Shown: positions 19,280 through 28,817, counted from the stretch's first letter. The stretch is 64,000 nucleotides of DNA from an uncultured Clostridia bacterium (GCA_945876285.1 CAMCNO010000002.1:62001-126000); one strand, 5' to 3'. Program-made: numbers and translations. Notes: generated by a model not told the origin, from the sequence alone.

Positions 19280-20191
19280 ATGGAACTGAAGAATTTTGAT
19301 CAGATCGTGGAACGTGCCAAGCAGTCCTTCCGCAAGCAGCGCGTGGTCATTGCCGGAGCGGACTCTGAAAACATTCTGCTGGGTGCCTTTGAGGCCCAGG
19401 ATGCCGGCTTTGCCACCCCGGTGCTGGTGGGTGAGGCTGAAAAAATCGAGCCCATGCTGGAGCGGCTGGGCCTGAAGGACAAGACTTACCGCCTGGTTGC
19501 CACCCAGCCCGGCGAGGATGTGATCCAGACGGCTGTGGACATCGTGCGCCGTGGCGAGGGCGACGTGCTGATGCGCGGCAACACCCAGACCCGTGACTTC
19601 CTGATGGCCCTGCTGGACAAGAAGAATGAGCTGCGGACCGACAAGCGCCTGGTCCAGATCGACCTTGTCAGTATGCCTGAGTACCCCAAGCTCATTGCCA
19701 TCGGTGACGTCACCGTCACCATTGAGCCCAATGTCCAGCAGAAGAAGCAGATCATCCGCAGCATGGCGGAGACGCTGGAGGCCGTCGGCTATGACAAGCC
19801 CAACATCGCCCTGCTCTCCATGGTGGAAGAGGTCAACTACCACATGAAGGACACCATGGAGGCACAGCAGCTGGTCCGTTCCCACGCGGACACTCCCATC
19901 GCCAACTGCAACCTGGTGGGCCCCATCGCCTACGACCTGATCCTGTCCAAGGAGGCCGCCCGGCTGAAGGGCTATGACCAGCCCCTGTGCGGCGAGTTCG
20001 ACGGCATCGTGGCTCCCAGCCTGCTGGCGGGCAACCTGATCGTCAAGGGCTGGCAGATGCACGCCAAGGCCAAGACCTGCGGCGTGGTGGTTGGCGCCAA
20101 GGTGCCTGTGGCCCTGACCTCCCGCAGTGACAGCAAGGAAGTCTCCTTCCTGTCCCTGGCCTTCTGCGCGGCGCTGGACGGCAAGGCATAA
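19280..20191 (+). CDS. ptb: Phosphate butyryltransferase (phosphate acetyl/butyryltransferase family)
   Basis: The 303-residue protein converts butyryl-CoA and phosphate to butyryl phosphate, the first step of the kinase route to butyrate. Length and motifs (V-L-M-R-G-N-T-Q-T-R-D-F, G-P-I-A-Y-D-L and C-G-E-F-D-G-I-V-A-P-S-L-L-A-G) fit the Ptb branch better than Pta, though substrate range (acetyl, branched acyl) cannot be settled by eye. Unlike classical clostridial ptb-buk operons, no butyrate kinase gene follows; a strong terminator lies 14 bases after the stop. The start at 19280 is preceded by GAGGAGAG. Confidence 0.9.
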   Translation: MELKNFDQIVERAKQSFRKQRVVIAGADSENILLGAFEAQDAGFATPVLVGEAEKIEPMLERLGLKDKTYRLVATQPGEDVIQTAVDIVRRGEGDVLMRGNTQTRDFLMALLDKKNELRTDKRLVQIDLVSMPEYPKLIAIGDVTVTIEPNVQQKKQIIRSMAETLEAVGYDKPNIALLSMVEEVNYHMKDTMEAQQLVRSHADTPIANCNLVGPIAYDLILSKEAARLKGYDQPLCGEFDGIVAPSLLAGNLIVKGWQMHAKAKTCGVVVGAKVPVALTSRSDSKEVSFLSLAFCAALDGKA

Positions 20192-20204
20192 GAGATACAT
20201 AGAA

Positions 20205-20236
20205 AGAGCGGTGCAGCAATTCTGCACCGCTTTTTT
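20205..20236 (+). terminator. Terminator of ptb
   Basis: A 10-bp perfect stem (20207-20216 with 20222-20231) with a 5-base loop and a six-base T run. Confidence 0.93.
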
Positions 20237-20240
20237 GCGT

Positions 20241-20564
20241 TCACAAGTCGTTGATCTGCATCTTATCCAGCTCGCTCCGCTTGCGGAACTTCTCCCGGCA
20301 GGCGAAATAGATGACCAGAAAAAACGCCGTGGGGATGTTCCCCAAAATCAGGCACGCCAGAATCGGCCCCCAGGGAATGGTGCCGTTGTAGGCCACGGCG
20401 CTGAATGCCATCACCAGGGAATAGAGGAACGCCAAAATCGGCAGGATCAGCCCCGGCCACTTGCCCTCCCGTCTGGAGAGAAAAATCTGCAAAAGGACGC
20501 TGCCTGCTACAAAAACAAGCAGAAAGATCAATAACACGATAGTGGTCTTAGTTGCAATTTCCAT
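20241..20564 (-). CDS. Small three-helix membrane protein
   Basis: The 107-residue protein has three hydrophobic segments (about residues 8-28, 38-58 and 66-88) and a basic C-terminal tail (C-R-E-K-F-R-K-R). It begins one base after the DUF2089 gene stops, so the two are translationally coupled. I recognise no family; the pairing suggests it is the membrane partner or target of the regulator. Confidence 0.75.
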   Translation of the reverse strand: MEIATKTTIVLLIFLLVFVAGSVLLQIFLSRREGKWPGLILPILAFLYSLVMAFSAVAYNGTIPWGPILACLILGNIPTAFFLVIYFACREKFRKRSELDKMQINDL

Positions 20565-20565
20565 C

Positions 20566-20856
20566 TCACTTCGCCTCCTTCGTCTTTCGGTATTCCGTGA
20601 TGAGTATTTTTGCGGTGTCGAAGTCCAGTTTATCGTCCACCGCCAGCCGCTTCACCAGGGACACATAGGGATCCGCCTCCGCCGTTTCGGTCAGCTTGAT
20701 TTTTTGGATGAGGCGGTCCAGCCGCAGCCGCACTGTGGGATAGCTGACACCGTACACCGACGCCACTTCCTTCAGCGACCCGGAGGCCAGGATGAATTTT
20801 TTGATGAAAGCCAGATCCTCGTCCTCCATCTCCGCCATCCACACCGGGATCGTCAT
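20566..20856 (-). CDS. DUF2089-type regulatory protein
   Basis: The 96-residue protein matches the DUF2089 pattern: F-I-K-K-F-I-L-A-S-G-S-L-K-E-V-A followed by a sigma-like helix-turn-helix Y-G-V-S-Y-P-T-V-R-L-R-L-D-R-L-I. Such proteins are thought to bind DNA and often precede small membrane proteins. ATG 20856 is chosen over ATG 20874 because the latter falls at the predicted transcription start (the -10 is at 20881-20886). The promoter carries a perfect 11-bp inverted repeat, which suggests autoregulation. Confidence 0.82.
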   Translation of the reverse strand: MTIPVWMAEMEDEDLAFIKKFILASGSLKEVASVYGVSYPTVRLRLDRLIQKIKLTETAEADPYVSLVKRLAVDDKLDFDTAKILITEYRKTKEAK

Positions 20857-20868
20857 AGCATCACGCCC

Positions 20869-20934
20869 TTTCATAAAATGAATATAAACTTTAATTTTAT
20901 GAAAGTCAAGTTAAATTTTATTTTAAATAAAATT
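20869..20934 (-). promoter_or_regulatory. DUF2089 promoter with two inverted repeats
   Basis: On the minus strand TTGACT (plus 20904-20909), 17 bases, TATATT (plus 20881-20886). A perfect 11-bp inverted repeat, arms 20869-20879 and 20894-20904, straddles the -10 and touches the -35. A second perfect 10-bp dyad with one central base lies upstream at 20914-20934. Both are likely operators. Confidence 0.72.
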
Positions 20935-20962
20935 ACCCGTGTCCCATCAGACACGGGTAATT
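20931..20962 (-). terminator. Terminator of the greA-dus operon
   Basis: A 13-bp perfect stem (20931-20943 with 20950-20962), loop of six, with TTTTATTT following on the minus strand. Confidence 0.85.
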
Positions 20963-20965
20963 TTT

Positions 20966-21931
20966 TCATATCAAATCTCCCTCGCAGTGGTCCCGCAGGG
21001 GCAGCTCCGCGAAGATGGCAGCCTCGGCGGCCTCGTACTCTCCCGGATTTTTAAAGCGGCGCATTTTCTTGTTCAGCTTCTCCGCATTTTCAAACAGGTG
21101 GATGAGGTAGAACCAGACCTCCCGCATCCGCTGGGCTGCCGGGCCTACCTGGCCGTAAAACGCCTGATACGCCTGAAACAGGTCCTGGGTAAAGGCCTGC
21201 AGCTCCTCCCGGGTGGCGGCGGGGCCGCCCCGGAGCTTGCGAAGCAGGGCCGGGTCCGCCACGGCGCCGCGGCCGATCATGGCGGCGTCCAGAGTCGGGA
21301 ACCGCTCTTCCATGGCCCGCACTTCCTCCGCCGTCCGCAGGTCGCCGTTATAGCACACCGGATTGCGGCTGTTTTCCAAAGCCTGGGCAAATGCGTCCAG
21401 ATGCACGGGGCCCCGGTATTTTTCCGTCCGCACCCGGGCGTGGATGGTGAGGCACGTGATAGGATACTGGTTATAAATTTCCAGCAGGCGGCTGAACTCC
21501 TCCGGGTCAGAGACCCCCAGCCGGGTCTTGACGGAGACAGGCATTTGTATCCTGGCAAACACCTCGTCGAAGAACCGCTCCAGCTCCTCCGGCTTTGCCA
21601 GGAAGCCCGCGCCCTTGCCCTTGGCCGTCACGGTGCCAGAGGGACAGCCCAGGTTCAAATTCACCTCGGTGTAGCCCATGTCCCCTACCACCTCCGCCGC
21701 CCAGAGGAAATCCTCCGCCCGGCAGGTCATCACCTGGGGCACCGAAGGCAGGCCGCCGTTGTGCGCGGGGGCGATCTCCCGCCGGTCCCGATCCGTCAGG
21801 ATATGGTGGGGCGTGGGAGAGAAAAAGGGGATAAAATACCGGTCCACGCCGCCGAAATGGGCGGCCCACACCTTGCGGAACACCACTTTAGTAATGCCGT
21901 CCAGCGGGGCGAAATCGTACCGCCGGATCAT
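20966..21931 (-). CDS. dus: tRNA-dihydrouridine synthase
   Basis: The 321-residue flavoprotein reduces uridines in the tRNA D-loop. It has the TIM-barrel start F-A-P-L-D-G-I-T, the N-L-N-L-G-C-P-S-G motif with the catalytic cysteine, the phosphate/FMN segment S-V-K-T-R-L-G-V and the later I-G-R-G-A-V-A-D-P motif. The ATG at 21931 overlaps the stop of the ArsC-like gene by four bases (ATGA), indicating translational coupling. It is the last gene of the greA operon. Which uridine it modifies is not predictable. Confidence 0.93.
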   Translation of the reverse strand: MIRRYDFAPLDGITKVVFRKVWAAHFGGVDRYFIPFFSPTPHHILTDRDRREIAPAHNGGLPSVPQVMTCRAEDFLWAAEVVGDMGYTEVNLNLGCPSGTVTAKGKGAGFLAKPEELERFFDEVFARIQMPVSVKTRLGVSDPEEFSRLLEIYNQYPITCLTIHARVRTEKYRGPVHLDAFAQALENSRNPVCYNGDLRTAEEVRAMEERFPTLDAAMIGRGAVADPALLRKLRGGPAATREELQAFTQDLFQAYQAFYGQVGPAAQRMREVWFYLIHLFENAEKLNKKMRRFKNPGEYEAAEAAIFAELPLRDHCEGDLI

Positions 21932-22278
21932 TTCAGATTTTCTTCCCACTCCGCCTGGCGGAAGCCCGTCAGCACGAAGTCATTCCCCACCAGGATGGGG
22001 CGCTTCACCAGCATCCCGTCGGTGGCCAGCAGGGCGAACTGCTCCTCCTCGGTCATGGTGGGCAGCTTGTCCTTTAAATTCAGGGCCTTATACTGCAGGC
22101 CGCTGGTGTTGAAAAACTTCTTCAGAGGCAGGCCGCTGGCCCGGTGCCAGGCTTTCAGCTCCTCAACGGTGGGATTGTCCAGCTTGATGTCCCGCAGGGT
22201 GTAGGCTACGCCCTGGGTGTCCAGCCAGGCCTTCGCCTTCTGGCAGGTAGTGCATTTTGGATAGCAGAGAAATAACAT
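21928..22278 (-). CDS. ArsC/Spx/YffB-family thioredoxin-like protein
   Basis: The 116-residue protein has the N-terminal C-T-T-C-Q-K-A-K-A-W-L redox motif (C-x-x-C, Spx-like rather than the single-cysteine ArsC form) and the later K-R-P-I-L-V segment of the ArsC family. It could be an arsenate reductase-like enzyme or a redox-sensing RNA polymerase partner of the Spx type; the RNA polymerase-contact region cannot be judged by eye. It sits between a radical SAM gene and dus, overlapping dus by four bases. Confidence 0.85.
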   Translation of the reverse strand: MLFLCYPKCTTCQKAKAWLDTQGVAYTLRDIKLDNPTVEELKAWHRASGLPLKKFFNTSGLQYKALNLKDKLPTMTEEEQFALLATDGMLVKRPILVGNDFVLTGFRQAEWEENLK

Positions 22279-22291
22279 ATCGGTTCCTCCC

Positions 22292-23164
22292 TTATGAAAA
22301 TAAACTGATCTGTTCCCCGGCCTGACGGTCCTCAAATTCCATCAGCCAGGCCATAGCTTTTTCTGCACCGCAGACGATATGCCGGGCCGCGCATTCCTCC
22401 CGGAGAATTGCCGCCAGACGGCGGGCGTTGGGGCTGGAGCACTCATAACGCTCTCCAAAGGTGCGGATGTACCGCTCCTTCATGCCGGGGAAGTGCTTGT
22501 CAAGCTGCGCGTAAAAATACTGCCGGTCGCCGTCCCGCAGGGTGACGCCCATGCCGAAGTTGACGATGACCTCCACCCCCGCATCAAAGCAGTAGTCCAG
22601 CAGGCCCCGGAGGTTTTCCTCCGTATCGTTGATAAACGGCAGGATGGGGCACAGCCACACGCCGGTGTGGATGCCATTTTCATGCATGGTTTTCAGCATC
22701 TCGAACCGCCGCCGGGTGGTGCAGACATTGGGCTCCAGGATGCGGCACAGGTCCTCGTCATAGGTAGTGAAGGTGGTGCAGATCACCGCTTTCGTCTTTT
22801 CGTTGATGCGTTTCAGCAGGTCCAGATCCCGCAGGGCCAAGTCCGACTTCGTCAGCACCGACACGCCGAAGCCGCAGCGGTCGATGACCTCCAGGCAGCG
22901 GCGGGTGAGCTGTGTTTCCTTTTCCAGCGGCAGATAGGGGTCGCACATGGAGCCGGTGCCGATCATGCAGCGGCGGCGCTTTCGGCGGAGGGCGTCCTCC
23001 AGCAGTTCCGGGGCGTTGGCCTTGACCGCCACATCCTCAAAGGCGTGGTCCATCTGGTAGCAGGTGCTGCGGGAGTCGCAGTAGATGCACCCGTGAGTAC
23101 AACCCCGGTAGACATTGATCCCGTTTTGGGCGGAGAGGATGGATTTCGCTTTGATCTCATGCAT
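22292..23164 (-). CDS. Radical SAM protein, spore-photoproduct-lyase-like family
   Basis: The 290-residue protein has the radical SAM cluster motif C-T-H-G-C-I-Y-C-D (C-x3-C-x2-C) near residue 28, preceded by N-V-Y-R-G, as in the SPL/Rv2578c-like group. This binds a [4Fe-4S] cluster and cleaves S-adenosylmethionine. The rest follows a partial TIM barrel with T-K-S-D-L. It is shorter than true spore photoproduct lyase (about 340 residues), so a role in DNA photodamage repair is not assured. It lies in the greA operon. Confidence 0.88.
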   Translation of the reverse strand: MHEIKAKSILSAQNGINVYRGCTHGCIYCDSRSTCYQMDHAFEDVAVKANAPELLEDALRRKRRRCMIGTGSMCDPYLPLEKETQLTRRCLEVIDRCGFGVSVLTKSDLALRDLDLLKRINEKTKAVICTTFTTYDEDLCRILEPNVCTTRRRFEMLKTMHENGIHTGVWLCPILPFINDTEENLRGLLDYCFDAGVEVIVNFGMGVTLRDGDRQYFYAQLDKHFPGMKERYIRTFGERYECSSPNARRLAAILREECAARHIVCGAEKAMAWLMEFEDRQAGEQISLFS

Positions 23165-23190
23165 ATTCCCGCCCCCTTTCCGCCAGAGTG

Positions 23191-23694
23191 TCAATAGGCG
23201 CTGATATCCAGACTCTCGTCGTCGAAGCCCTTTTCAATGGCCTTGATTTCCATGAAATACTTGCGGGTAGGGTCAATCTCCACCTGGACCCGCTCTCCCA
23301 CCTTATGGCCCATCAGGGCCTTGCCCACCGGGGACTCCTTGCTGATGAGGCCCTTCAGGGCGTCCTGCCGCAGCGTGGTGACGAGCTGGATGGTCATTTC
23401 CTTCTTCACCATCTCGTTGAACACGGTCACCTTATCGAACAGGCCCACCGTGTCGTCCTGGCCTTTGACCTCGATGACCTTGGCGGTGCGGATCATCCGC
23501 TCCAGGTAGCGGATGCGGCTCTCGTTGCGGTTCTTGGCCTGCTTGGCGCACTTATATTCGAAGTTCTCGCTGAGATCGCCGAAAGCCCGGGCGGTCTGCA
23601 CCTCCTCGATCAGCTGGGGACGCAGTACCCGCACCCGGTGGTCGATCTCCTCCTGCATCTTCTTGATATCGACTTCCGTCAATTCGTCGTACAT
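23191..23694 (-). CDS. greA: Transcription elongation factor GreA/GreB family
   Basis: The 167-residue protein has an N-terminal antiparallel coiled coil (E-V-Q-T-A-R-A-F-G-D-L-S-E-N-F-E-Y, whose acidic tip enters the RNA polymerase channel) and a C-terminal FKBP-like domain with S-P-V-G-K-A-L-M-G-H-K-V-G. It stimulates cleavage of backtracked RNA. It is about ten residues longer than usual GreA. ATG 23694 follows GAGGTG. It heads an operon with the SPL-like, ArsC-like and dus genes. Confidence 0.95.
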   Translation of the reverse strand: MYDELTEVDIKKMQEEIDHRVRVLRPQLIEEVQTARAFGDLSENFEYKCAKQAKNRNESRIRYLERMIRTAKVIEVKGQDDTVGLFDKVTVFNEMVKKEMTIQLVTTLRQDALKGLISKESPVGKALMGHKVGERVQVEIDPTRKYFMEIKAIEKGFDDESLDISAY

Positions 23695-23802
23695 GAAAAA
23701 CACCTCATGCGTTTGGATTTTCCCCTATGATACCACAAACCCGCCGCCGGGTACAGTCTTTTGTTCCCCGGAAACCCCTGCCTCCCCTGGCAGACATTGC
23801 AT

Positions 23803-23831
23803 TTGCAAAATAGTTACAAAATGGTTACAAT
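23803..23831 (+). promoter_or_regulatory. Promoter of the Cys-rich peptide gene
   Basis: TTGCAA (23803-23808), 17 bases, TACAAT (23826-23831). GTTACAA is repeated at 23813-23819 and 23824-23830. Confidence 0.7.
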
Positions 23832-23874
23832 CGTACCATCCTTGCAAGGGAAATCCAAAAAGGAGGCTACATTC

Positions 23875-23949
23875 ATGTTCTGTTTCAGCAACTTTGATTG
23901 CAGCGCCCTGCTGCAGATGCTCTGCCAGTGCTTCGGCCTGGGCTGCTGA
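23875..23949 (+). CDS. 24-residue cysteine-rich microprotein
   Basis: ATG 23875 follows AAAAAGGAGG with ideal spacing, behind a good promoter, and the frame ends at TGA 23947-23949. The peptide has five cysteines (positions 3, 9, 17, 19 and 24), three phenylalanines and a hydrophobic A-L-L-Q-M-L centre, with no basic residues. A terminator starts nine bases after the stop, and the LysM-CAP gene follows. It could be an independent small secreted or membrane-associated peptide. It could also be a leader peptide whose Cys codons control read-through into the next gene. Confidence 0.65.
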   Translation: MFCFSNFDCSALLQMLCQCFGLGC

Positions 23950-23957
23950 GTTTTCTC

Positions 23958-23990
23958 CGGAGGGCCCCGGTTGTCCGGGGCTCTCCGTTT
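23958..23990 (+). terminator. Terminator or attenuator after the microprotein
   Basis: A 13-bp stem (23958-23970 with 23975-23987, one G-U pair) with a 4-base loop and TTT. It lies between the microprotein and the LysM-CAP gene. Confidence 0.8.
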
Positions 23991-24021
23991 CCCTTTCCGC
24001 CCCCCGACCAAGGAGGTACTG

Positions 24022-24627
24022 ATGAAACCATTCCGCACTCTGCTTTTGACCGCGGCCCTCACCGGGGCTCTGCTAACCCCCGCCCATGCCGCCAATCTTT
24101 CTCACACTGTTGCGAAAGGCGACACCATGTGGAAGATCGCCTCGAAATACCAGGTGGGCACCAGCGAGATCATCCAGGCCAACCCGCAGGTCAGTAATCC
24201 CGACCTCATCTACCCCGGCCAGGTGCTGAGCATCCCGCAGCTTCACGAAACGGTGGCCAGCTTTGAGGCCGAGGTCGTCCAGCTGGTGAACGACATCCGG
24301 CGGCAGAATGGGCTGAAGCCCCTGATAGAAAACTGGGAGCTCTCCCGGGTAGCCCGGTATAAGTCCCAGGATATGCTGGATAACCGCTACTTCGCCCATA
24401 ACAGCCCCACTTACGGCACGCCGTTCCAGATGATGAAAGCCTTCGGCCTGTCCTACCGGACCGCCGGAGAGAACATCGCCAAGGGCTATGCCACACCCCA
24501 GGCCGTGGTCAACGGCTGGATGAACTCCAGCGGACACCGGGCCAACATCCTGAACGCCAGCTACACGCAGATCGGCGTGGGCTACGTGGCCCAGGGAAAC
24601 TACTGGACGCAAATGTTCATTGGGTGA
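24022..24627 (+). CDS. Secreted LysM and CAP/SCP-domain protein
   Basis: The 201-residue protein begins with a signal peptide (basic K-P-F-R, hydrophobic L-L-L-T-A-A-L core, cleavage near A-H-A at residue 23). A LysM domain (H-T-V-A-K-G-D-T-M-W-K-I-A through P-G-Q-V-L-S-I-P) for peptidoglycan binding follows, then a CAP domain with H-N-S-P and S-G-H-R-A-N-I-L. The architecture matches the YkwD/SafA-like group found on cell surface or spore coat. AAGGAGG precedes ATG 24022. It may read through from the microprotein promoter, because no other promoter is evident. Confidence 0.92.
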   Translation: MKPFRTLLLTAALTGALLTPAHAANLSHTVAKGDTMWKIASKYQVGTSEIIQANPQVSNPDLIYPGQVLSIPQLHETVASFEAEVVQLVNDIRRQNGLKPLIENWELSRVARYKSQDMLDNRYFAHNSPTYGTPFQMMKAFGLSYRTAGENIAKGYATPQAVVNGWMNSSGHRANILNASYTQIGVGYVAQGNYWTQMFIG

Positions 24628-24809
24628 TGCGGTCATATCACGTATTCTTAAAGCATCAAGAGGGCTTGCACGGTAGGTAACAGAGTATGAAGATTTATGT
24701 GTACGCGGCGGATGATGACGCGATCAACGCTGTGGTAATGGATGGGGATGGGGTCATCAACGTTGTCTCCGGGTTTGAAGATGAAGGCATGAGCGCGCCC
24801 TGACTTTTG

Positions 24810-24848
24810 AAAAAAAGTCGGAGCAAGCGATATAGAGCTTGCTCCGAC
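24810..24848 (-). terminator. Terminator of tRNA-Leu(UAG)
   Basis: A 12-bp perfect stem (24817-24828 with 24837-24848) followed on the minus strand by a seven-base T run. Confidence 0.9.
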
Positions 24849-24849
24849 G

Positions 24850-24934
24850 TGGTGCGCCTGAAGGGACTCGAACCCACACGCATTGCTGCACGAGAACCTA
24901 AATCTCGCATGTCTACCAATTCCATCACAGGCGC
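24850..24934 (-). tRNA. tRNA-Leu (anticodon UAG)
   Basis: The 85-base gene folds with acceptor stem GCGCCTG/CAGGCGC, a long variable arm typical of tRNA-Leu, and anticodon loop TTTAGGT giving UAG (codon CUA). T-loop TTCGAGT is canonical and CCA is encoded. It stands alone with its own terminator. The stretch 24628-24809 next to it holds only a weak 38-codon frame and no clear feature. Confidence 0.97.
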
Positions 24935-25101
24935 TTATTTCGTTTTCGTGGGAAGCGGGCGCCGGACGGAGAAGTGCATCTGCCTTCCGCTATGCCCACA
25001 TGAGGTTTTTAGTATAGCACATCCGCGGCTCTTGAACAATAGTCAATTCTGCGTTACAATGAAAAATCATCTCTCAATTTCACGAAACGAGGACTTCTGC
25101 C

Positions 25102-25947
25102 ATGTCTACGCCCCGGGTCGCCGCTATCCACGATATGTCCGGCTTCGGCCGGTGCTCTTTGACTGTCGCTATCCCCATTCTGTCCGCCATGGGCATCCAG
25201 TGCTGCCCCCTGCCCACCGCGTTCCTCTCCACCCACACCGGCGGGTTCGAGGGCTTTACCTTTCTGGACATGACCGACGAGCTGCCGAAGGTGGCCGCCC
25301 ACTGGAAGTCCCTTGGGCTGGGCTTTCAGGCGGTTTACAGCGGCTTTCTGGGTAGTGAGCGGCAAATCGTCATTGTGGAGGAATTCCTCCGGGATTTCCG
25401 GGGCGCGGATACCATCGTAGTCATCGACCCGGTGATGGGTGACCATGGGGCGGTCTACCAGACCTACACCCCCGCCATGTGCGCCGGGATGGCACGGCTG
25501 GCGGAGCTGGCGGACGTCATAACCCCCAATCTGACGGAGGCCGCGCTGCTGCTGGACATTCCCTATGGGGAACTGCCGGTTGGCGAGGCGGGCTTCCGGG
25601 AAATCGTGGAGCGGCTGAGCCTGGACGGGCGGCGCTCCGTGGTGCTCACCGGGGCCTCCACTGCCCCGGAGCTGACCGGGGCCATGTGCTTTGACGCCAG
25701 AACCGGGTGGACTAAGGCGGTACAGACCCGGCGGGTGCCCCAGGAGTTCCACGGCACCGGGGACGTATTCGCCAGCGTCCTCACCGGAGCGCTGGTCCAG
25801 GGTGCTTCCCTGCCCGATGCTGCCCGGCAGGCGGTGGATTTCGTCCGGGCCTGTGCGGAGCGAACGGCCAGGGCAGGCATCCCCATGCGGGAGGGCGTGG
25901 AATTTGAGCCTCTGCTGGGATTACTGACTCCGCCTGTTGATGAATAA
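25102..25947 (+). CDS. Pyridoxamine/pyridoxal kinase (PdxK/PdxY-like)
   Basis: The 281-residue ribokinase-fold enzyme phosphorylates pyridoxamine or pyridoxal to supply PLP. It has the early H-D-M-S-G-F-G-R-C-S-L-T motif, the D-P-V-M-G-D phosphate site and the catalytic H-G-T-G-D-V-F-A-S motif, in which the aspartate is the base. It is cytosolic and single-gene. A weak ribosome site (ACGAGGA) precedes ATG 25102. It could alternatively accept hydroxymethylpyrimidine, though the PdxY-like motifs argue against this. Confidence 0.9.
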   Translation: MSTPRVAAIHDMSGFGRCSLTVAIPILSAMGIQCCPLPTAFLSTHTGGFEGFTFLDMTDELPKVAAHWKSLGLGFQAVYSGFLGSERQIVIVEEFLRDFRGADTIVVIDPVMGDHGAVYQTYTPAMCAGMARLAELADVITPNLTEAALLLDIPYGELPVGEAGFREIVERLSLDGRRSVVLTGASTAPELTGAMCFDARTGWTKAVQTRRVPQEFHGTGDVFASVLTGALVQGASLPDAARQAVDFVRACAERTARAGIPMREGVEFEPLLGLLTPPVDE

Positions 25948-25990
25948 AAAACGTGCTCCGGGCCTTTTGGCCCGGGGCACATTTTCATTT
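25945..25990. terminator. Bidirectional terminator
   Basis: A 12-bp stem (25953-25964 with 25969-25980, one G-U pair) with a TTTT loop, A-rich on one side and T-rich on the other. It separates pyridoxamine kinase from the converging small gene. Confidence 0.85.
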
Positions 25991-26152
25991 CATCAGGCTT
26001 TCCACGTAGGCCTGCATCTCCTGCTTGGAGCGGACGGCGTGGGTGCCGTCGATGATGGCCTTCTGTTCCTCCTCCGACAGGGCGGAAAAACGGGCCATAG
26101 CCTCCGGGTGCTGGGCCAGGGCCATGCCGAAGCCCAGGGGCAAATCTTCCAT
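25985..26152 (-). CDS. Small conserved-looking protein (55 aa), function unknown
   Basis: The 55-residue protein starts at ATG 26152; GAGG is at good spacing there and too close for ATG 26158. It contains L-G-F-G-M-A-L-A-Q-H-P-E-A-M and S-K-Q-E-M-Q-A-Y-V-E-S-L-M, an amphipathic helical design without signal peptide. I recall similar short proteins in gut Clostridia but cannot assign a function. It follows the 26239-26796 gene in the same direction. Confidence 0.7.
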   Translation of the reverse strand: MEDLPLGFGMALAQHPEAMARFSALSEEEQKAIIDGTHAVRSKQEMQAYVESLMK

Positions 26153-26238
26153 CTTCATCACCTCGGGCTTAGTGTGCGCCGGGGCGGAGCGATCCATACA
26201 CGAAAAGCGGCCCTGTGGAAACAGACCGGAAGCCAACC

Positions 26239-26796
26239 TCAGATCCGTCCTTGCGGAAACAGCAGAACACGGCTGACCGTGCCGTCCTCGCTCCGCCATA
26301 CCAGGACATAGGAACCCTGCACCAGGTCGTCCGGCGTGACGATCTGCCGGGTCAGGTAAGGGACCAGGACGGCTTTATCCGTCACGGTCAGTTCCTCGCC
26401 GCCGGTGGTCACCAGACTCACATGGGACAGGGACGGACGGACAGAGGAGGTCACCTGCTGCCGCACCTTTGCGATTTGACAATACCGGGGTACGCTATAG
26501 TCTGCCGGGATGTTGGCCATCACTACCTCGGCGGTGGCGTGAGGCGGCAGGCTCAGCGTCATGGCAGGGCCGACCCAGGCGCAGACCGTCTCGCCGTCCC
26601 GCAGCTTTCGGTCCAGGGGCAGGCCGGAAACGGCGTCCACCACCGGCGTGGTCTCTGTCAAGTGGAGAATGATCTTATGATAAGGGTCGTTTTCATCGGA
26701 GTTTTTCAGCAAGATGGCGCCGTTTTCCAACCGGGTGACGACGCCCCCTACCCGGACAGGAGCCAGACAGGGCATACCGAAGTTCTGCTTGTTCAT
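26239..26796 (-). CDS. Conserved protein of unknown function, beta-rich
   Basis: The 185-residue protein has no signal peptide or membrane helix. It is rich in beta-type repeats (V-R-V-G-G-V-V-T-R-L-E-N-G-A-I-L-L) and has W-V-G-P-A-M-T-L-S-L-P-P-H-A-T-A-E-V. A similar module, to my recollection, occurs next to stalk or copper-amine-oxidase-N-like domains in secreted clostridial proteins, where it is preceded by a signal peptide; here it stands alone. AAGGATGG precedes ATG 26796. Function unknown. Confidence 0.6.
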   Translation of the reverse strand: MNKQNFGMPCLAPVRVGGVVTRLENGAILLKNSDENDPYHKIILHLTETTPVVDAVSGLPLDRKLRDGETVCAWVGPAMTLSLPPHATAEVVMANIPADYSVPRYCQIAKVRQQVTSSVRPSLSHVSLVTTGGEELTVTDKAVLVPYLTRQIVTPDDLVQGSYVLVWRSEDGTVSRVLLFPQGRI

Positions 26797-26864
26797 AGTG
26801 CTTCCATCCTTTCAAGACGATTTACTTCATAGACGCTGCGGACCGGAACATGGTTCCCGGTTTC

Positions 26865-26895
26865 AAAAAAGCCCCGGAAAAATTTCCGGGGCTTT
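26865..26895 (-). terminator. Terminator of typA
   Basis: A 13-bp perfect stem (26868-26880 with 26883-26895), very small loop, followed by a T run on the minus strand. Confidence 0.9.
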
Positions 26896-26906
26896 CGCGG
26901 GAAAAT

Positions 26907-28730
<1,824 letters not shown>

Positions 28731-28788
28731 ATTGGAACGTCCCTTCCTTTATCAGCTCAGCTTAACTGAAATTCACATACAGTTTGGT

Positions 28789-28817
28789 ATTATAGTCCGA
28801 TTTTCTCCGTATTTCAA
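28789..28817 (-). promoter_or_regulatory. Promoter of typA
   Basis: On the minus strand TTGAAA (plus 28812-28817), 17 bases, TATAAT (plus 28789-28794). Confidence 0.85.

Noticed and set aside
24687-24803. 38-codon plus-strand frame before the tRNA-Leu(UAG) terminator
   Set aside because: Only a weak AGGT ribosome site, no promoter and no recognisable similarity. It may be a relic.
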